Positions 16,229 to 25,134 of a stretch of 44,339 bases of DNA are shown piece by piece. A model generated the notes under the pieces. That model did not search any database, was not told the origin of the DNA, and saw nothing but the letters and a program-made list of their open reading frames with translations. Numbering within the stretch: the first letter of the stretch is position 1; every line of letters starts with the position of its first letter. Position numbers and translations under genes: made by a program. The stretch comes from Betaproteobacteria bacterium (GTDB lineage Bacteria; Pseudomonadota; Gammaproteobacteria; Burkholderiales; SG8-39): assembly GCA_016210745.1 (NCBI GenBank), contig JACQTO010000196.1, positions 1 to 44,339 on the forward strand, written 5' to 3'.

Positions 16229-17887
16229 ATGAACGGCAAGGTGTGGCTGAGTGCATACCCTCAGGGCGTCCCGGCGCAGGCGGACGTGCACAGGTATCGG
16301 TCATTGACGGCGATGATGAAGGCAGGCTGCGAACGCTACGCCGATCACGCCGCCTTCACCAATCTGGGCGCTTCGCTGAGCTACGCCGAGCTCGATCGGC
16401 AGAGCCGGTGTTTCGCGGCCTACCTGCAAAAGGGCCTGAAGCTGGACAAGGGCGAATTGCTCGCCATCATGTTGCCCAATATCCTGCAGTACCCGGTGGT
16501 CTTTTTCGGGGCGCTGCGGGCCGGCCTCGTGGTGGTGAACGTCAATCCGCTCTACACCCCGCGTGAACTCAAGCAGCAACTCGCCGACTCCGGGGCCCGA
16601 ACGATCGTCGTATTGGAGAACTTTGCCCACAAACTCGCCGGGCTGATCGGCTTGACGCCGTTGACATACGTCATTACCACTGGGCTGGGAGATCCGCTGC
16701 CGGCACCGCGCCGGCTGCTCGTCAATTTCGCCGTGAAACACATCAAGCGCATGGTTCCTCCGTGGGCGATCGACGGGGCCGTGGGGCTGCGCGAAGCGCT
16801 CGACGAAGGGGAGCATTGCCCGTTCGATGAGCCCGACCTGGGTCCCGAGGACCTTGCATTGCTTCAATATACGGGAGGCACTACCGGGATGCCCAAGGCC
16901 GCGATGCTCACCCACGGCAATATGGTCGCAAACGTCATGCAAGTCGTGGCGTGGACCGGGCCGGCACTTCGGGAGGGCGTCGAGACCGTCGTGACGCCGC
17001 TTCCCCTGTACCACATCTTTTCCCTGACCGCGAATCTGCTTACCTTCCTATGCATCGGCGGTCGCGGCTTGCTCGTCACCGACCCGCGCGATATCCCGGG
17101 GCTGATTGCGTTGTTGAAAAAGGAAAGAGTTACGGCGATGACGGGGGTCAATACGCTGTTCAACGCGCTCCTGGAAGCGCCGGGGTTCGCGGGTGTCGAT
17201 TTCGGGTCCTTGAAAGTGGTGGTGGGAGGCGGCGACTCGATACAGGAGAGCGTTGCAAGGCGCTGGAAGCGCGTGACGGGAACGGCGATCATCGAGGGCT
17301 ATGGCTTGACCGAGGCCTCGCCGGTCGTGTGCGCGAATCGGTTCGATGTTCCCGAGTACACCGGAATGTTAGGCTTGCCCTTGCCCTCCACCGAGGTGAG
17401 CATCCGCGACGATCGCGGCAACGAAGTTCCAATCGGCCAGGTGGGGGAGATTTGCGTCAAGGGACCGCAAGTCATGAAAGGATATTGGAATCGGCCGGAG
17501 GAAACGGCCAAAGCGCTCCGCCCCGATGGTTGGCTCTACACCGGCGACGAGGGCCACATGTGTGCAGACGGGTTCATCAAGTTCCACGATCGCACGACCG
17601 ACATCATCGTCGTTTCTGGCTTCAAGGTATTTCCGAGCGAAGTGGAAGACGTTGCTAGGATGCACCCCGGCGTGAAAGAAGCGGCGGCCACGTCTGTCGG
17701 CGACGAAAGATCCGGCCAGGCGGTGCGATTGGTCATCGTAAAGCGCGACCCCGAGCTCACGCGGGAACAGGTCATGGCGCACTGCCGGGAAAACCTCGCC
17801 GGCTACAAGGTGCCGAAGGTGGTCGAGTTCCGGGACAAGCTTCCCAAAGGCCCGATCGGCAAGGTGGTCAGGCGAGAATTGCATTAG
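16229..17887 (+). CDS. fadD: Long-chain acyl-CoA synthetase (AMP-forming)
   Basis: 552 residues from the ATG at 16229 (AGGGGAG just upstream). YTGGTTGMPKAAMLTH near 215 is the AMP-binding motif; EGYGLTEASPV (about 355) and GWLYTGDEG (about 430) are further adenylation motifs, and the catalytic lysine fits PIGKVVRREL near the C-terminus. It should activate fatty acids to acyl-AMP and then acyl-CoA, or load the ACP encoded 138 bp downstream. An FNR-type promoter precedes it. The fadD name is by family; a role as an acyl-ACP ligase is an alternative. Confidence 0.85.
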   Translation: MNGKVWLSAYPQGVPAQADVHRYRSLTAMMKAGCERYADHAAFTNLGASLSYAELDRQSRCFAAYLQKGLKLDKGELLAIMLPNILQYPVVFFGALRAGLVVVNVNPLYTPRELKQQLADSGARTIVVLENFAHKLAGLIGLTPLTYVITTGLGDPLPAPRRLLVNFAVKHIKRMVPPWAIDGAVGLREALDEGEHCPFDEPDLGPEDLALLQYTGGTTGMPKAAMLTHGNMVANVMQVVAWTGPALREGVETVVTPLPLYHIFSLTANLLTFLCIGGRGLLVTDPRDIPGLIALLKKERVTAMTGVNTLFNALLEAPGFAGVDFGSLKVVVGGGDSIQESVARRWKRVTGTAIIEGYGLTEASPVVCANRFDVPEYTGMLGLPLPSTEVSIRDDRGNEVPIGQVGEICVKGPQVMKGYWNRPEETAKALRPDGWLYTGDEGHMCADGFIKFHDRTTDIIVVSGFKVFPSEVEDVARMHPGVKEAAATSVGDERSGQAVRLVIVKRDPELTREQVMAHCRENLAGYKVPKVVEFRDKLPKGPIGKVVRRELH

Positions 17888-17894
17888 TCACGTT

Positions 17895-17946
17895 CGGGTT
17901 TACTGTTGACGTTTTCGGCGAAGAATTGGGTGTTGTATACGTCTCG
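17895..17946. repeat. 52 bp dispersed element, copy 1
   Basis: Starts eight bases after the stop of the acyl-CoA synthetase gene. It matches 39005-39056 without gaps, 43 of 52 bases by my count, sharing CGGCGAAGAATT and GGTGTTG. It does not form an obvious terminator on its own. Confidence 0.7.
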
Positions 17947-18024
17947 ATAAAGGCGAAATCAACCCCGTTGATTCCGGCCATGCCGGTTTGAAAGTTCTGA
18001 GAGCGAGGGCCTGGGGCGAGCCTC

Positions 18025-18270
18025 ATGGACGCAAACGAAATTCGCAGCGTGGTCCTGCAGGTATTGAGCGATATCGCTCCCGGCTTCGAGGAATCGGCGC
18101 TGCAATCGGACCGGCCGTTGCGACCCCAGGTTAACCTTGATTCCATGGATTGGCTCAACTGTCTTGCCGAATTGGGTCAGCGCCTGCATATGGAGATCCC
18201 CGAGTCCGACTACGCCAAGCTCGGCACCTTGGATGCGCTTGTTTCCTATCTTGCGGGCAGACTCAAGTGA
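18025..18270 (+). CDS. Acyl carrier protein
   Basis: 81 residues with the ACP layout: an acidic helix, then NLDSMDWLN, where the serine of DSM (about residue 40) carries phosphopantetheine. It is distinct from the housekeeping AcpP, which has DSLDT. It follows the acyl-CoA synthetase on the same strand, so the pair may load and carry a special acyl chain. A small palindrome, AATCAAC-CCC-GTTGATT (17957-17973), lies in the gap. Confidence 0.8.
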   Translation: MDANEIRSVVLQVLSDIAPGFEESALQSDRPLRPQVNLDSMDWLNCLAELGQRLHMEIPESDYAKLGTLDALVSYLAGRLK

Positions 18271-18335
18271 GGGCTCTTACGAAGGACTGCGGCACGTCGC
18301 GGAAATAATGAGCGTCGTATCTATATCTGACGTCC

Positions 18336-18424
18336 ATACCCTCATCCTCTGGTCCTTCTTACAGAGGGGGAGGGAAGGTTCGAGGCGTAAATGGGCTGTC
18401 ACCCATTTACGCGAGACCAGGTAG
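18336..18424 (+). repeat. REP-like intergenic repeat, copy 2
   Basis: Inverted copy of 6855-6943. The hairpin here is perfect: GCGTAAATGGG (18385-18395) with CCCATTTACGC (18402-18412). It ends five bases before the GNAT start codon. Confidence 0.75.
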
Positions 18425-18428
18425 ACGC

Positions 18429-18950
18429 ATGGCGACATACCCGCAAGACCTGGTGCGCAATCGCTTCCTGTTCGACGGAACCCCCGTCACGATCCGGCCG
18501 ATTCGCCCCGAAGACTCGGGCATGGAGCAGGAGTTCGTGCGCCATCTTTCGGAAGACTCCCGCTACTTTCGCTTCCTCGGCACCATGCGGGAACTCCCGC
18601 CGAAAAAGCTCAAGTATTTCACCGAGATCGATTACGACCGGCACATGGCCTTTGTGGCCGTCATCCAGCGCGACGGCAAGGAAGTGGAGATCGGGGTCGC
18701 GCGCTACGTGGGCACCGAGCAGCGCGACAGTTGCGAGTTCGCGATAACAGTGGACGACGCCTGGCAGGGGACTGGCGTGGCAGGGCTGCTGATGGCCGCG
18801 CTGATCGACGTGGCACGAGAGCGAGGATTCCGGACCATGGAGGGGCTGGTGCTCAAGTCCAACCGCAAGATGCTGAAATTCGCGAAGCAGCTCGGATTCA
18901 AGGTTCGAACAACCGATCTCGATACCGTGACCGTGGCAAAGCCCTTATGA
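18429..18950 (+). CDS. GNAT-family N-acetyltransferase
   Basis: 173 residues. VDDAWQGTGVAGLLMAALIDVARERG (about 108-133) is the acetyl-CoA-binding motif A, and KSNRKMLKFAKQLGF supplies the motif B helix. The N-terminus (VTIRPIRPEDSGMEQEFVRHLSEDSRYFRF) resembles the acetyltransferase domain of Pat/Pka-type protein lysine acetyltransferases, so it may modify a protein, perhaps an acyl-CoA synthetase such as its neighbour. That link is inference. It converges on the phosphoribosyltransferase gene. Confidence 0.8.
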   Translation: MATYPQDLVRNRFLFDGTPVTIRPIRPEDSGMEQEFVRHLSEDSRYFRFLGTMRELPPKKLKYFTEIDYDRHMAFVAVIQRDGKEVEIGVARYVGTEQRDSCEFAITVDDAWQGTGVAGLLMAALIDVARERGFRTMEGLVLKSNRKMLKFAKQLGFKVRTTDLDTVTVAKPL

Positions 18951-19030
18951 TCGGCGTTGGGTCACGAGGGCCGCGGTGCCACCGAAGCTCGCGTCGACGC
19001 ACGCGTCAACGATTGTTGCCGGGCAAGCGC

Positions 19031-19687
19031 TCAAGAAGCTTGCTTGGCCGAATGTGCCGCCTGGAATTCGCGAAGCAGCCGCACGACCTCGTCGTCCTCG
19101 ACTTGGCAGAAGTCCTCGTAGAACTGACCGACTGCCGCGAAGTGACTTGGTGCCAGCAGGCATTCGAGGTGAGTGCATAGCGGTCGGAATTGTTCGAGTG
19201 CGTCCGGCGGCGCCACGGGAATCGCCAAGATGGTTTCGTGCGGCTTCTGGGCGTTGAGGACATGCAATGCGGCAAGCATGGTCGAACCCGTGGCGATACC
19301 GTCGTCAGTGACAATCACCGAGCGGCCGGTTACGCGCGCCGGAGGCTTGACGGCACGGAAAAGTTTACTGCGCCGCTCGATTTCGGCGATCTGGTGATCG
19401 CGCTCCTTGGCGATGTAATCCTCGGTCACCCCTGGAATCTCCCACGCAAACGAATTGAGGTATATCTCCCCGTCCTCTCCGATCGCGCCTATCGCGAGCT
19501 CGTGCTGATGCGGCGCGCGCAGCTTGCGCGAAAGCACGACGTCGAGTTCGCCGCCGAGTTCCCGCGCAAGCACCGCGGCAGTGATCACGCCACCGCGCGG
19601 AATTCCCAGAACCAGCGGGTCATTCAGCTTGCGCGGTTGCAGTCGTTTCGCGAGCTGGAGTCCCGCGTCTTCGCGATTGCTGAACAT
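19031..19687 (-). CDS. Phosphoribosyltransferase (COG1926 type)
   Basis: 218 residues. VIVTDDGIATGSTM (about 124-137) is the PRPP-binding loop, and PRGGVITAAVLARELG near 30 is the usual early segment of this family. The base it uses is unknown. It is the last gene of a leftward run and starts four bases after the PRPP synthetase stop, with GAGGTGA as ribosome site. Making PRPP and using it in adjacent genes suggests a salvage or signalling job under stress. Confidence 0.8.
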   Translation of the reverse strand: MFSNREDAGLQLAKRLQPRKLNDPLVLGIPRGGVITAAVLARELGGELDVVLSRKLRAPHQHELAIGAIGEDGEIYLNSFAWEIPGVTEDYIAKERDHQIAEIERRSKLFRAVKPPARVTGRSVIVTDDGIATGSTMLAALHVLNAQKPHETILAIPVAPPDALEQFRPLCTHLECLLAPSHFAAVGQFYEDFCQVEDDEVVRLLREFQAAHSAKQAS

Positions 19688-19690
19688 CGG

Positions 19691-20602
19691 TCACCTCGAT
19701 TTCGTGGGGGCCGGGGCGGCAAGCGTGGCGAGGGTCTGTGCCATCAGCGGTGCGACCGATGCTACCTGCACGCGCGGGTCCCTGACCGTGGGCACGCTGT
19801 CGGTCGTCAAGATCCTGCGCACCGATGAAGCGCAGATCCGTTCCAGTGCTCCCGGCGCCATAACGGCGTGGATAAAGACTGCGTGAACTTCCGCGGCGCC
19901 TGCGGCGAGCAACGCCTGCGAGGCGGCCGCGATCGTCCCTCCCGTGCTCGCCATGTCGTCGACGATCACGCATGCGCGGCCGCGCACGTCCCCGAGCACC
20001 TCCAGCATCACCGCGACATCGGCCTGCGGTCGGTTTTTTGCCACCACGGCCAGCGGCGCAGCCAGGGCCACGGCAAAACGTTGTGCGCGCTTGACGCCCC
20101 CGGCATCAGGAGACACGATCGAAAACCGAGAAAGACCCCAGCGTCGGATCGCCGGCAACATCGCGTTCTCGGCCCGGAGGTGAAAAACCGGCATTTCGAA
20201 AGCGCTCTCCAGTGCCGGGGAATGCAGGTCAAGCGTGACAAGCCGCGCAATGCCGGCGCAATGCAGGATGCGTGCCGCAAACCGCGCCGAACGCGGCTCG
20301 CCCGCTCCATGGCGGACGTCCTGGCGTGCAAAGCCGAAATAAGGAACGACCGCCGTAACACGCGCGGCGCCGGCGTCGCGTGCCGCCTCGGCAATCAGGG
20401 CGAGCGTCATCAGGTGCTGGCTGGTGGGGGCCGACGTCGGCTGTACGACATAGACATCGGAATCGCGGATGTCGGCTTCTATCCGAATTCGCGTTTCACC
20501 ATCGGCGAAAGCCGAGACAAGCGCCGGAACAACCTCTAGGCCCGCGAGCCTCGCGATGTTGTGTGCGAGTTCCGGGTGCGCATCGCCGGCTACCAAAACC
20601 AT
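19691..20602 (-). CDS. prs: Ribose-phosphate pyrophosphokinase (PRPP synthetase) paralogue
   Basis: 303 residues from the ATG at 20602, with GAGG six bases upstream; a TTG at 20614 is the alternative. VPYFGFARQDVRHGAGEPRSAR is the flexible-loop region, and VIVDDMASTGGT (about 212-223) is the PRPP-binding motif. It makes PRPP from ribose 5-phosphate and ATP. It departs from housekeeping Prs in detail, so it is probably a second copy tied to this stress cluster. It starts eight bases after the hydrolase stop. Confidence 0.85.
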   Translation of the reverse strand: MVLVAGDAHPELAHNIARLAGLEVVPALVSAFADGETRIRIEADIRDSDVYVVQPTSAPTSQHLMTLALIAEAARDAGAARVTAVVPYFGFARQDVRHGAGEPRSARFAARILHCAGIARLVTLDLHSPALESAFEMPVFHLRAENAMLPAIRRWGLSRFSIVSPDAGGVKRAQRFAVALAAPLAVVAKNRPQADVAVMLEVLGDVRGRACVIVDDMASTGGTIAAASQALLAAGAAEVHAVFIHAVMAPGALERICASSVRRILTTDSVPTVRDPRVQVASVAPLMAQTLATLAAPAPTKSR

Positions 20603-20610
20603 GGTGATCC

Positions 20611-21294
20611 TCAACGAATCTTGCTTTCACCGCCGGGACGCGGCTGCTCCGCCGGAAGATAGCGCACGAACCAGCGGCAAGCGTGTATCGCGACCGCGTG
20701 CATTGCGCCCGGTTCCTCGAACAGATGCGTCGCACCCGGCACGACGACCAGTTCTTTTTCCGTCGACAGGTGCCGGTAAGCGGCATGGTTCCAGTCCAGC
20801 ACCGGCACATCGAGTTCGCCCACGATCAGCAGTGTGGGCGCCTTGACCTTTGGCAGCCAAGGCAAGGCCATGTCGGGGCGGCCGCCCCTGGATACTATCG
20901 CCGCGACTCTCGCCGGTTCTCTTGCTGCGGCCACAAGCGCCGCCGCCGCTCCGGTGCTGGCGCCGAAATAGCCGATGCGAAGGCTGCGGGTCTCAGCGTT
21001 CTTCCCGAGCCAATGGGCTGCGCCGAGCAAGCGTGAGGCGAGCAGCTCGATGTCGAAGACCTTGGAGCGGTCCTCGGATTCCTCTTCCTCGAGCAGGTCC
21101 ATCAGCAGCGTCGCGAGGCCGGCATTCTGCAGTTCGCGGGCCACGGAGCGGTTGCGCGGGCTGAGCCGGCTGCTGCCGCTGCCGTGCGCGAAGGTTACGA
21201 TGCCAGTGGCCCCGCTCGGGATATGGAGATTGCCGCCTAAGCGTATTCCGCCAACAGGGATACTGACTTCAGAATGGTCGGGCGTCATGTCCAT
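20611..21294 (-). CDS. Alpha/beta hydrolase (dienelactone-hydrolase-like)
   Basis: 227 residues. FGASTGAAAALVAA (about 113-126) contains the nucleophile elbow GxSxG, GELDVPV holds the likely catalytic aspartate, and the histidine is in ATHLFEEPGA. Proteins of this type often sit beside phosphoribosyltransferase and PRPP synthetase genes in stress clusters, but the substrate is unknown. It lies between the cDPG-synthetase-like and prs genes in a tight leftward run. Confidence 0.8.
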   Translation of the reverse strand: MDMTPDHSEVSIPVGGIRLGGNLHIPSGATGIVTFAHGSGSSRLSPRNRSVARELQNAGLATLLMDLLEEEESEDRSKVFDIELLASRLLGAAHWLGKNAETRSLRIGYFGASTGAAAALVAAAREPARVAAIVSRGGRPDMALPWLPKVKAPTLLIVGELDVPVLDWNHAAYRHLSTEKELVVVPGATHLFEEPGAMHAVAIHACRWFVRYLPAEQPRPGGESKIR

Positions 21295-21306
21295 GCGGCC
21301 TTTCCA

Positions 21307-22659
21307 TCAGGAGCCTGAACGACCTGCAGCCGCCCGTCTCGGCAGGTTCTTCAAACGCGCTGTGACCACACTGGCGAGCGAAGGCGTGGAGAGATCCCGC
21401 GCGTCGATTCTTACTCGCGCCACCGGCTGCGCGATTTGAACGAGCTGCGCCAAATCCGCGGTGGTACCGAGCAATACCGCATCGCACGGCACGTCGGCGA
21501 TCGTTTGCTGAAGATCGATGAGCTGCTCGCGGCTGTAGCCGAGTGCGGGAAGTGCCGCGCCGATATGCGGAAACTGGGCGAACGCCGCTGCAATCGATCT
21601 GACGGCGAATGGCCTCGGGTCCACAGGTGAAGCGCCAAAGAGCTTGGCGGCGCGCACACCGCCCGCTTCGGGCAAACCGCCGTGAGTCAAGGACGGACCG
21701 TCCTCGATCACCAACACGTTGCGGCCTTCAACGATTTGCGGGCAGTCGATCTTCTCGTCCAGCGCCATGGTCACTATGAGCGCCCCCGGGTTGAGCTTGC
21801 GCGCGGCGTGCACCGTCGCGTCGACAAGCGCAGCGCCGGCGACGTTCACCTTGGTGATGACCAATACATCGGCTGCACGGATATTGGCTTCGCCGGGGAA
21901 ATAGCGGTCCTCTTCGCCTGGCCGCAGGGGGTCAAGCACGGTAACGGTCACCTCAGGCCTGAAGAACGCCATGTCGTTGTTGCCGCCATCCCACAGAATT
22001 ACGTCGCCCTCCGCACTGGCGCGCTCAAGTACTGCGGCGTAGTCGACACCGGCGAAGACTGCGGCACCGTTGTCGATATGCGGCTGGTACTCCTCCATTT
22101 CCTCGATGGTCAATTTGGCGTTTATGATCTCGTCGGTCGACTGATAGCGCTCAACGCCGCGATCGAGCCGACCGTAGGGCATCGGATGACGCACCACGAC
22201 CGGTTTCCGACCCGCCGCCTTCAACGCACCGAACAAATAGCGGCTGATGGTGCTCTTGCCGGCGCCCGTGCGCGCGGCGACCACCGCGACAACCGGTATC
22301 GGCGAAACGAGCATGGTATCGCGGGGTCCCAGCAGCACGAATGAGGCGCCATTGGCGACCGCGATTGACGCAAGATGCATTACATGCCGGTGGGTGACGT
22401 CGCTGTAGCTGAATACGACTTCGTCCGCCCGGTGCTGCTTGATCAGACGCGTAAGTTCTGTCTCCGGATAGATGGGTATCCCATGCGGATAAAGCGCCCC
22501 GCATAGCGATGCAGGATAGCTTCGGCCCGCGATATGGGGTATCTGCGCCGCGGTGAATGCAACCACGCGGTAACCGGCCGCATCGCGGAAAAACACGTTG
22601 AAGTTATGGAAGTCGCGTCCCGCGGCCCCGAGAATGATGACTTTGCGCACGGCCTCCAT
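21307..22659 (-). CDS. Cyclic 2,3-diphosphoglycerate synthetase-like GTPase
   Basis: 450 residues. The N-terminus (VIILGAAGRDFHNFNVFFRD) is the characteristic start of this family. A P-loop, ARTGAGKST, lies at 129-137, and WDGGNNDMAFF (about 222-232) is another conserved stretch. The archaeal name refers to making cyclic 2,3-diphosphoglycerate; the bacterial relatives have no proven function. It starts ten bases after the decarboxylase gene. Confidence 0.8.
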   Translation of the reverse strand: MEAVRKVIILGAAGRDFHNFNVFFRDAAGYRVVAFTAAQIPHIAGRSYPASLCGALYPHGIPIYPETELTRLIKQHRADEVVFSYSDVTHRHVMHLASIAVANGASFVLLGPRDTMLVSPIPVVAVVAARTGAGKSTISRYLFGALKAAGRKPVVVRHPMPYGRLDRGVERYQSTDEIINAKLTIEEMEEYQPHIDNGAAVFAGVDYAAVLERASAEGDVILWDGGNNDMAFFRPEVTVTVLDPLRPGEEDRYFPGEANIRAADVLVITKVNVAGAALVDATVHAARKLNPGALIVTMALDEKIDCPQIVEGRNVLVIEDGPSLTHGGLPEAGGVRAAKLFGASPVDPRPFAVRSIAAAFAQFPHIGAALPALGYSREQLIDLQQTIADVPCDAVLLGTTADLAQLVQIAQPVARVRIDARDLSTPSLASVVTARLKNLPRRAAAGRSGS

Positions 22660-22669
22660 TGGGTTGTGC

Positions 22670-23881
22670 CTAGGCGTGCTGCATCACAACCGTATCGGGC
22701 CGAGGGAAGCCGTTGAACTCTGTCGAATAGCCAAGAGTGTAAGCACCGGCATTGGGAAAATAAACGTAGTCCCCTTCACGAAGATCCTGGGGCAGCATCT
22801 TGTCCCGTGCGACGACATCGAATGAATCGCAAGTGGGGCCGGCCAGGGTACAGGGTATTTCCGCACCGCTCCTTTCGGTTCGCATTGCGTATTCCAGCCC
22901 CTCGATCGATTCCATCAGGCCGTGATAGACGCCCGTGTCTAGGTACACCCAGCGCGTTCCACGTCGCGTCGCGGTGCCGATCACGCGGCTCACCAGCCAT
23001 GCGCAGTCGCTCACCAAGAACCGCCCCGGTTCGGCCATCACGCGAACGTCCGGGCTAAGGTCCGCAACGGCACTGGTGACGGTTGCGCCGATCCGCTCGA
23101 TGGAAGGAATCGGCTTTAAATAGCGCACCGGGTAACCTCCGCCTATATTGAGCAAACGCGGCTCCAGCCCCCGTTTGCGCATCATCGAAAACGCCAGCTT
23201 GGCGTTTTCGATGCCGATCCGCCAGTTCTCCAGGTTGCGGCACTGGGAGCCTACGTGAAATGCGACGCCCGCAAGGTCAGCCCGCAGTTTGCGGGCCTCG
23301 TCTATGATGTCGCTTGTTTCGGTGAGCGTCGCGCCGAATTTGCCCGTCAGCGGCCAATCACTGCCGAGGTTCTGAGTTTCAATGCGCAAGCACAGCTTGG
23401 CATCGCGCTTGACACCGATGACCTTGCGCAATTCGTCTACTCCATCGACGATATACCAGCGGACGCCCGCACGCGCCGCGTATTCCAGATAATCGCGCGA
23501 CTTGATGGGATTGTTGTAATGAATCTCATGGGCGGGCACGCCGAGTTCCAGCAGTGCATCCAGTTCGCCAATCGACGCAATCTCGAAACCGATATGTTCC
23601 GCTGCCATCAGCCCGAGAACGGCCGGATGCGAATTGGCCTTGACCGCGTAATACAAATAGACCTTGGGCATCGCGGCGCGAAACCGCTGCAGCTTCGTGC
23701 GGATCAGGTCCGGATCGAGCAGCAGAAATGGTGTTCTGTGGTGGTTGCGTTTGACTGCTTCCTGCACCACGCGAAAATCCAGCGGGATTTCGGCGAAATG
23801 ATCCTCAGTGCGCGGGCGCGTATCGGACATGAGCGTCTCGATGGCAGACGAGAATCCGGCGGGCTGGAATTTCGTATGCAT
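22670..23881 (-). CDS. Group IV PLP-dependent decarboxylase (ornithine-type)
   Basis: 403 residues. YYAVKANSHP places the PLP lysine at K81; HVGSQ, NIGGGYP and AEPGRF are the other cofactor motifs. GPTCDSFDVV near 350 carries the catalytic cysteine and aspartate of the ornithine/lysine/diaminopimelate group. It probably makes putrescine from ornithine; substrate choice cannot be read from sequence alone. Its ATG follows the stop of the upstream small gene by one base. Confidence 0.85.
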   Translation of the reverse strand: MHTKFQPAGFSSAIETLMSDTRPRTEDHFAEIPLDFRVVQEAVKRNHHRTPFLLLDPDLIRTKLQRFRAAMPKVYLYYAVKANSHPAVLGLMAAEHIGFEIASIGELDALLELGVPAHEIHYNNPIKSRDYLEYAARAGVRWYIVDGVDELRKVIGVKRDAKLCLRIETQNLGSDWPLTGKFGATLTETSDIIDEARKLRADLAGVAFHVGSQCRNLENWRIGIENAKLAFSMMRKRGLEPRLLNIGGGYPVRYLKPIPSIERIGATVTSAVADLSPDVRVMAEPGRFLVSDCAWLVSRVIGTATRRGTRWVYLDTGVYHGLMESIEGLEYAMRTERSGAEIPCTLAGPTCDSFDVVARDKMLPQDLREGDYVYFPNAGAYTLGYSTEFNGFPRPDTVVMQHA

Positions 23882-23882
23882 T

Positions 23883-24071
23883 TCAGTGTTTCCGCTCTAA
23901 CGCGATGCCCACCATCTCCAGCACAACTCCGAGCGCGAATAGCGCGAGGGCGCCCGGCCGGAACTCGGGCGCGAGAAACATGGCAATCCCGCCGAATATC
24001 ACCGCCATTGCGGCCACCACTCTTCGCAGGCGCCGGTTGCGGATCATGGGCACGGGCCCCGGGGCGAGCAT
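23883..24071 (-). CDS. Small two-helix membrane protein
   Basis: 62 residues from the ATG at 24071; a TTG at 24143 would run into the hsp20 terminator. Two hydrophobic segments, VVAAMAVIFGGIAMFLAP and GALALFALGVVLEMVGIAL, are separated by a short charged turn. Not recognised. It is coupled to the decarboxylase gene. Confidence 0.55.
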   Translation of the reverse strand: MLAPGPVPMIRNRRLRRVVAAMAVIFGGIAMFLAPEFRPGALALFALGVVLEMVGIALERKH

Positions 24072-24144
24072 CGAGTGCTCTGCGGCCGGATCGCCGGCGA
24101 GGACAGCCGCATGGACCGGTCGTAGTCGGCAATCAGCCGACAAA

Positions 24145-24170
24145 CAAAAAGCGGCCGCAACCGGCCGCTT
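24145..24170 (-). terminator. Terminator after hsp20
   Basis: Reading leftward, AAGCGGCCG pairs with CGGCCGCTT (24162-24170 with 24149-24157) around a 4 nt loop and is followed by a T-run. It should end or thin out the hsp20 transcript before the downstream six-gene run. Confidence 0.75.
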
Positions 24171-24201
24171 CGCTCCATGTGCATCGCAATGGATGCATTG
24201 C

Positions 24202-24645
24202 TCATTGGATCTTGATCGTCTTCCCCGCAGCGCCGTTCTTCTTCGGAAGCTTCAGTTCGAGCACGCCGTCCTGATACTTCGCTTCCACCTTGGATTCGTC
24301 GATGAAGTGACCCAGGGAGAAGCTCCGATACTGTTTGCCGTAATAACGCTCGTTGCGCAGTGTCATCTTGCCCTTCTTCTCTTCCTTCTCTTTCCTGACC
24401 TCGGCACTGATCGAAAGCTGTTTGCCGTCGATTTCAACTTTGATGTCGTCCTTGTTTACGCCGGGCAGCTCAGCCTTGATCACATAGGCATCGTCGTCTT
24501 CCGAAACGTCGATTCTCATCTGGGGCTCGAAATTAACGTCCGTCAGCCAGGGTTGTACGCGGAAGCCCTTGAAAAAGTCGCTGACGCTGAAGGGATTGAA
24601 ACGAGTGACGTCGTTGAAAAAATCGAACGGAGTAATGTTGGCCAT
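24202..24645 (-). CDS. Small heat-shock protein (Hsp20)
   Basis: 147 residues from the ATG at 24645 (GGGAG six bases upstream). Residues from about 40 to the end form the alpha-crystallin domain: DVSEDDDAYVIKAELPGV, then RYYGKQYRSFSLGHFID, with an IKI motif at the extreme C-terminus that anchors oligomers. It holds unfolding proteins without ATP. A perfect FNR-type box with a class II -10 lies upstream and a terminator follows. Confidence 0.9.
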   Translation of the reverse strand: MANITPFDFFNDVTRFNPFSVSDFFKGFRVQPWLTDVNFEPQMRIDVSEDDDAYVIKAELPGVNKDDIKVEIDGKQLSISAEVRKEKEEKKGKMTLRNERYYGKQYRSFSLGHFIDESKVEAKYQDGVLELKLPKKNGAAGKTIKIQ

Positions 24646-24720
24646 TGCAATCTCCCTGTTGGCTTCTGAGAGTTCCAAGTGGAAAATCGTTGCGCCCTAC
24701 CGCCGCATGGATCCAAAACT

Positions 24721-24761
24721 ATGCTAGGCGCGGTTGGCGGGGGCGTGTTGATGTGGATCAA
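24721..24761 (-). promoter_or_regulatory. FNR-type promoter of hsp20
   Basis: TTGATGTGGATCAA (24748-24761) is a perfect TTGAT-N4-ATCAA box. Reading leftward, TAGCAT (24721-24726) follows after 21 bp. Transcription should begin near 24714. Confidence 0.75.
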
Positions 24762-24870
24762 ATGCTATTGCGCCGATGAATCGCGTTGTGGCGACAGCGT
24801 TTGTTTCGCTTCGGGTAACGCCGTGTTTCACCGATTGCAGCGGCGATGCCGGTGACCAGAGCCGCTTGGA

Positions 24871-24993
24871 TACCTACTTCGCAGTATAGCGATTATACGG
24901 TTGTGTAAATTGCGTGGGTGCGCGCGAGCAACTACGCTTGCACGCACGGTAGCAGTACCTCGGTCAATTAGGCATACGGGGAATTGCGTGTCG
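24871..24993. repeat. Duplicated intergenic block, copy A
   Basis: Matches 26958-27081 over its length with about three quarters identity by eye, sharing GCGATTATA, TAAATTGCGTG and TCAATTAGGCA. It lies upstream of the glgC-like gene, about 110 bp right of the hsp20 FNR box. The rest of the 489 bp gap holds no gene I can support. Confidence 0.7.
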
Positions 24994-25134
24994 GAGCGTT
25001 CCAGCTTCGCACGAAGGGAAAGCTTGCGCCGAATTTATTAGAGCGCACCTGTCCTGGGCTCTGCTTCGAAAGAGTTGATGACGGCTTGGCGCAACGCCGA
25101 GCGAAGCTTGCCGAAACCAAGGGAGGCAGCGTCC

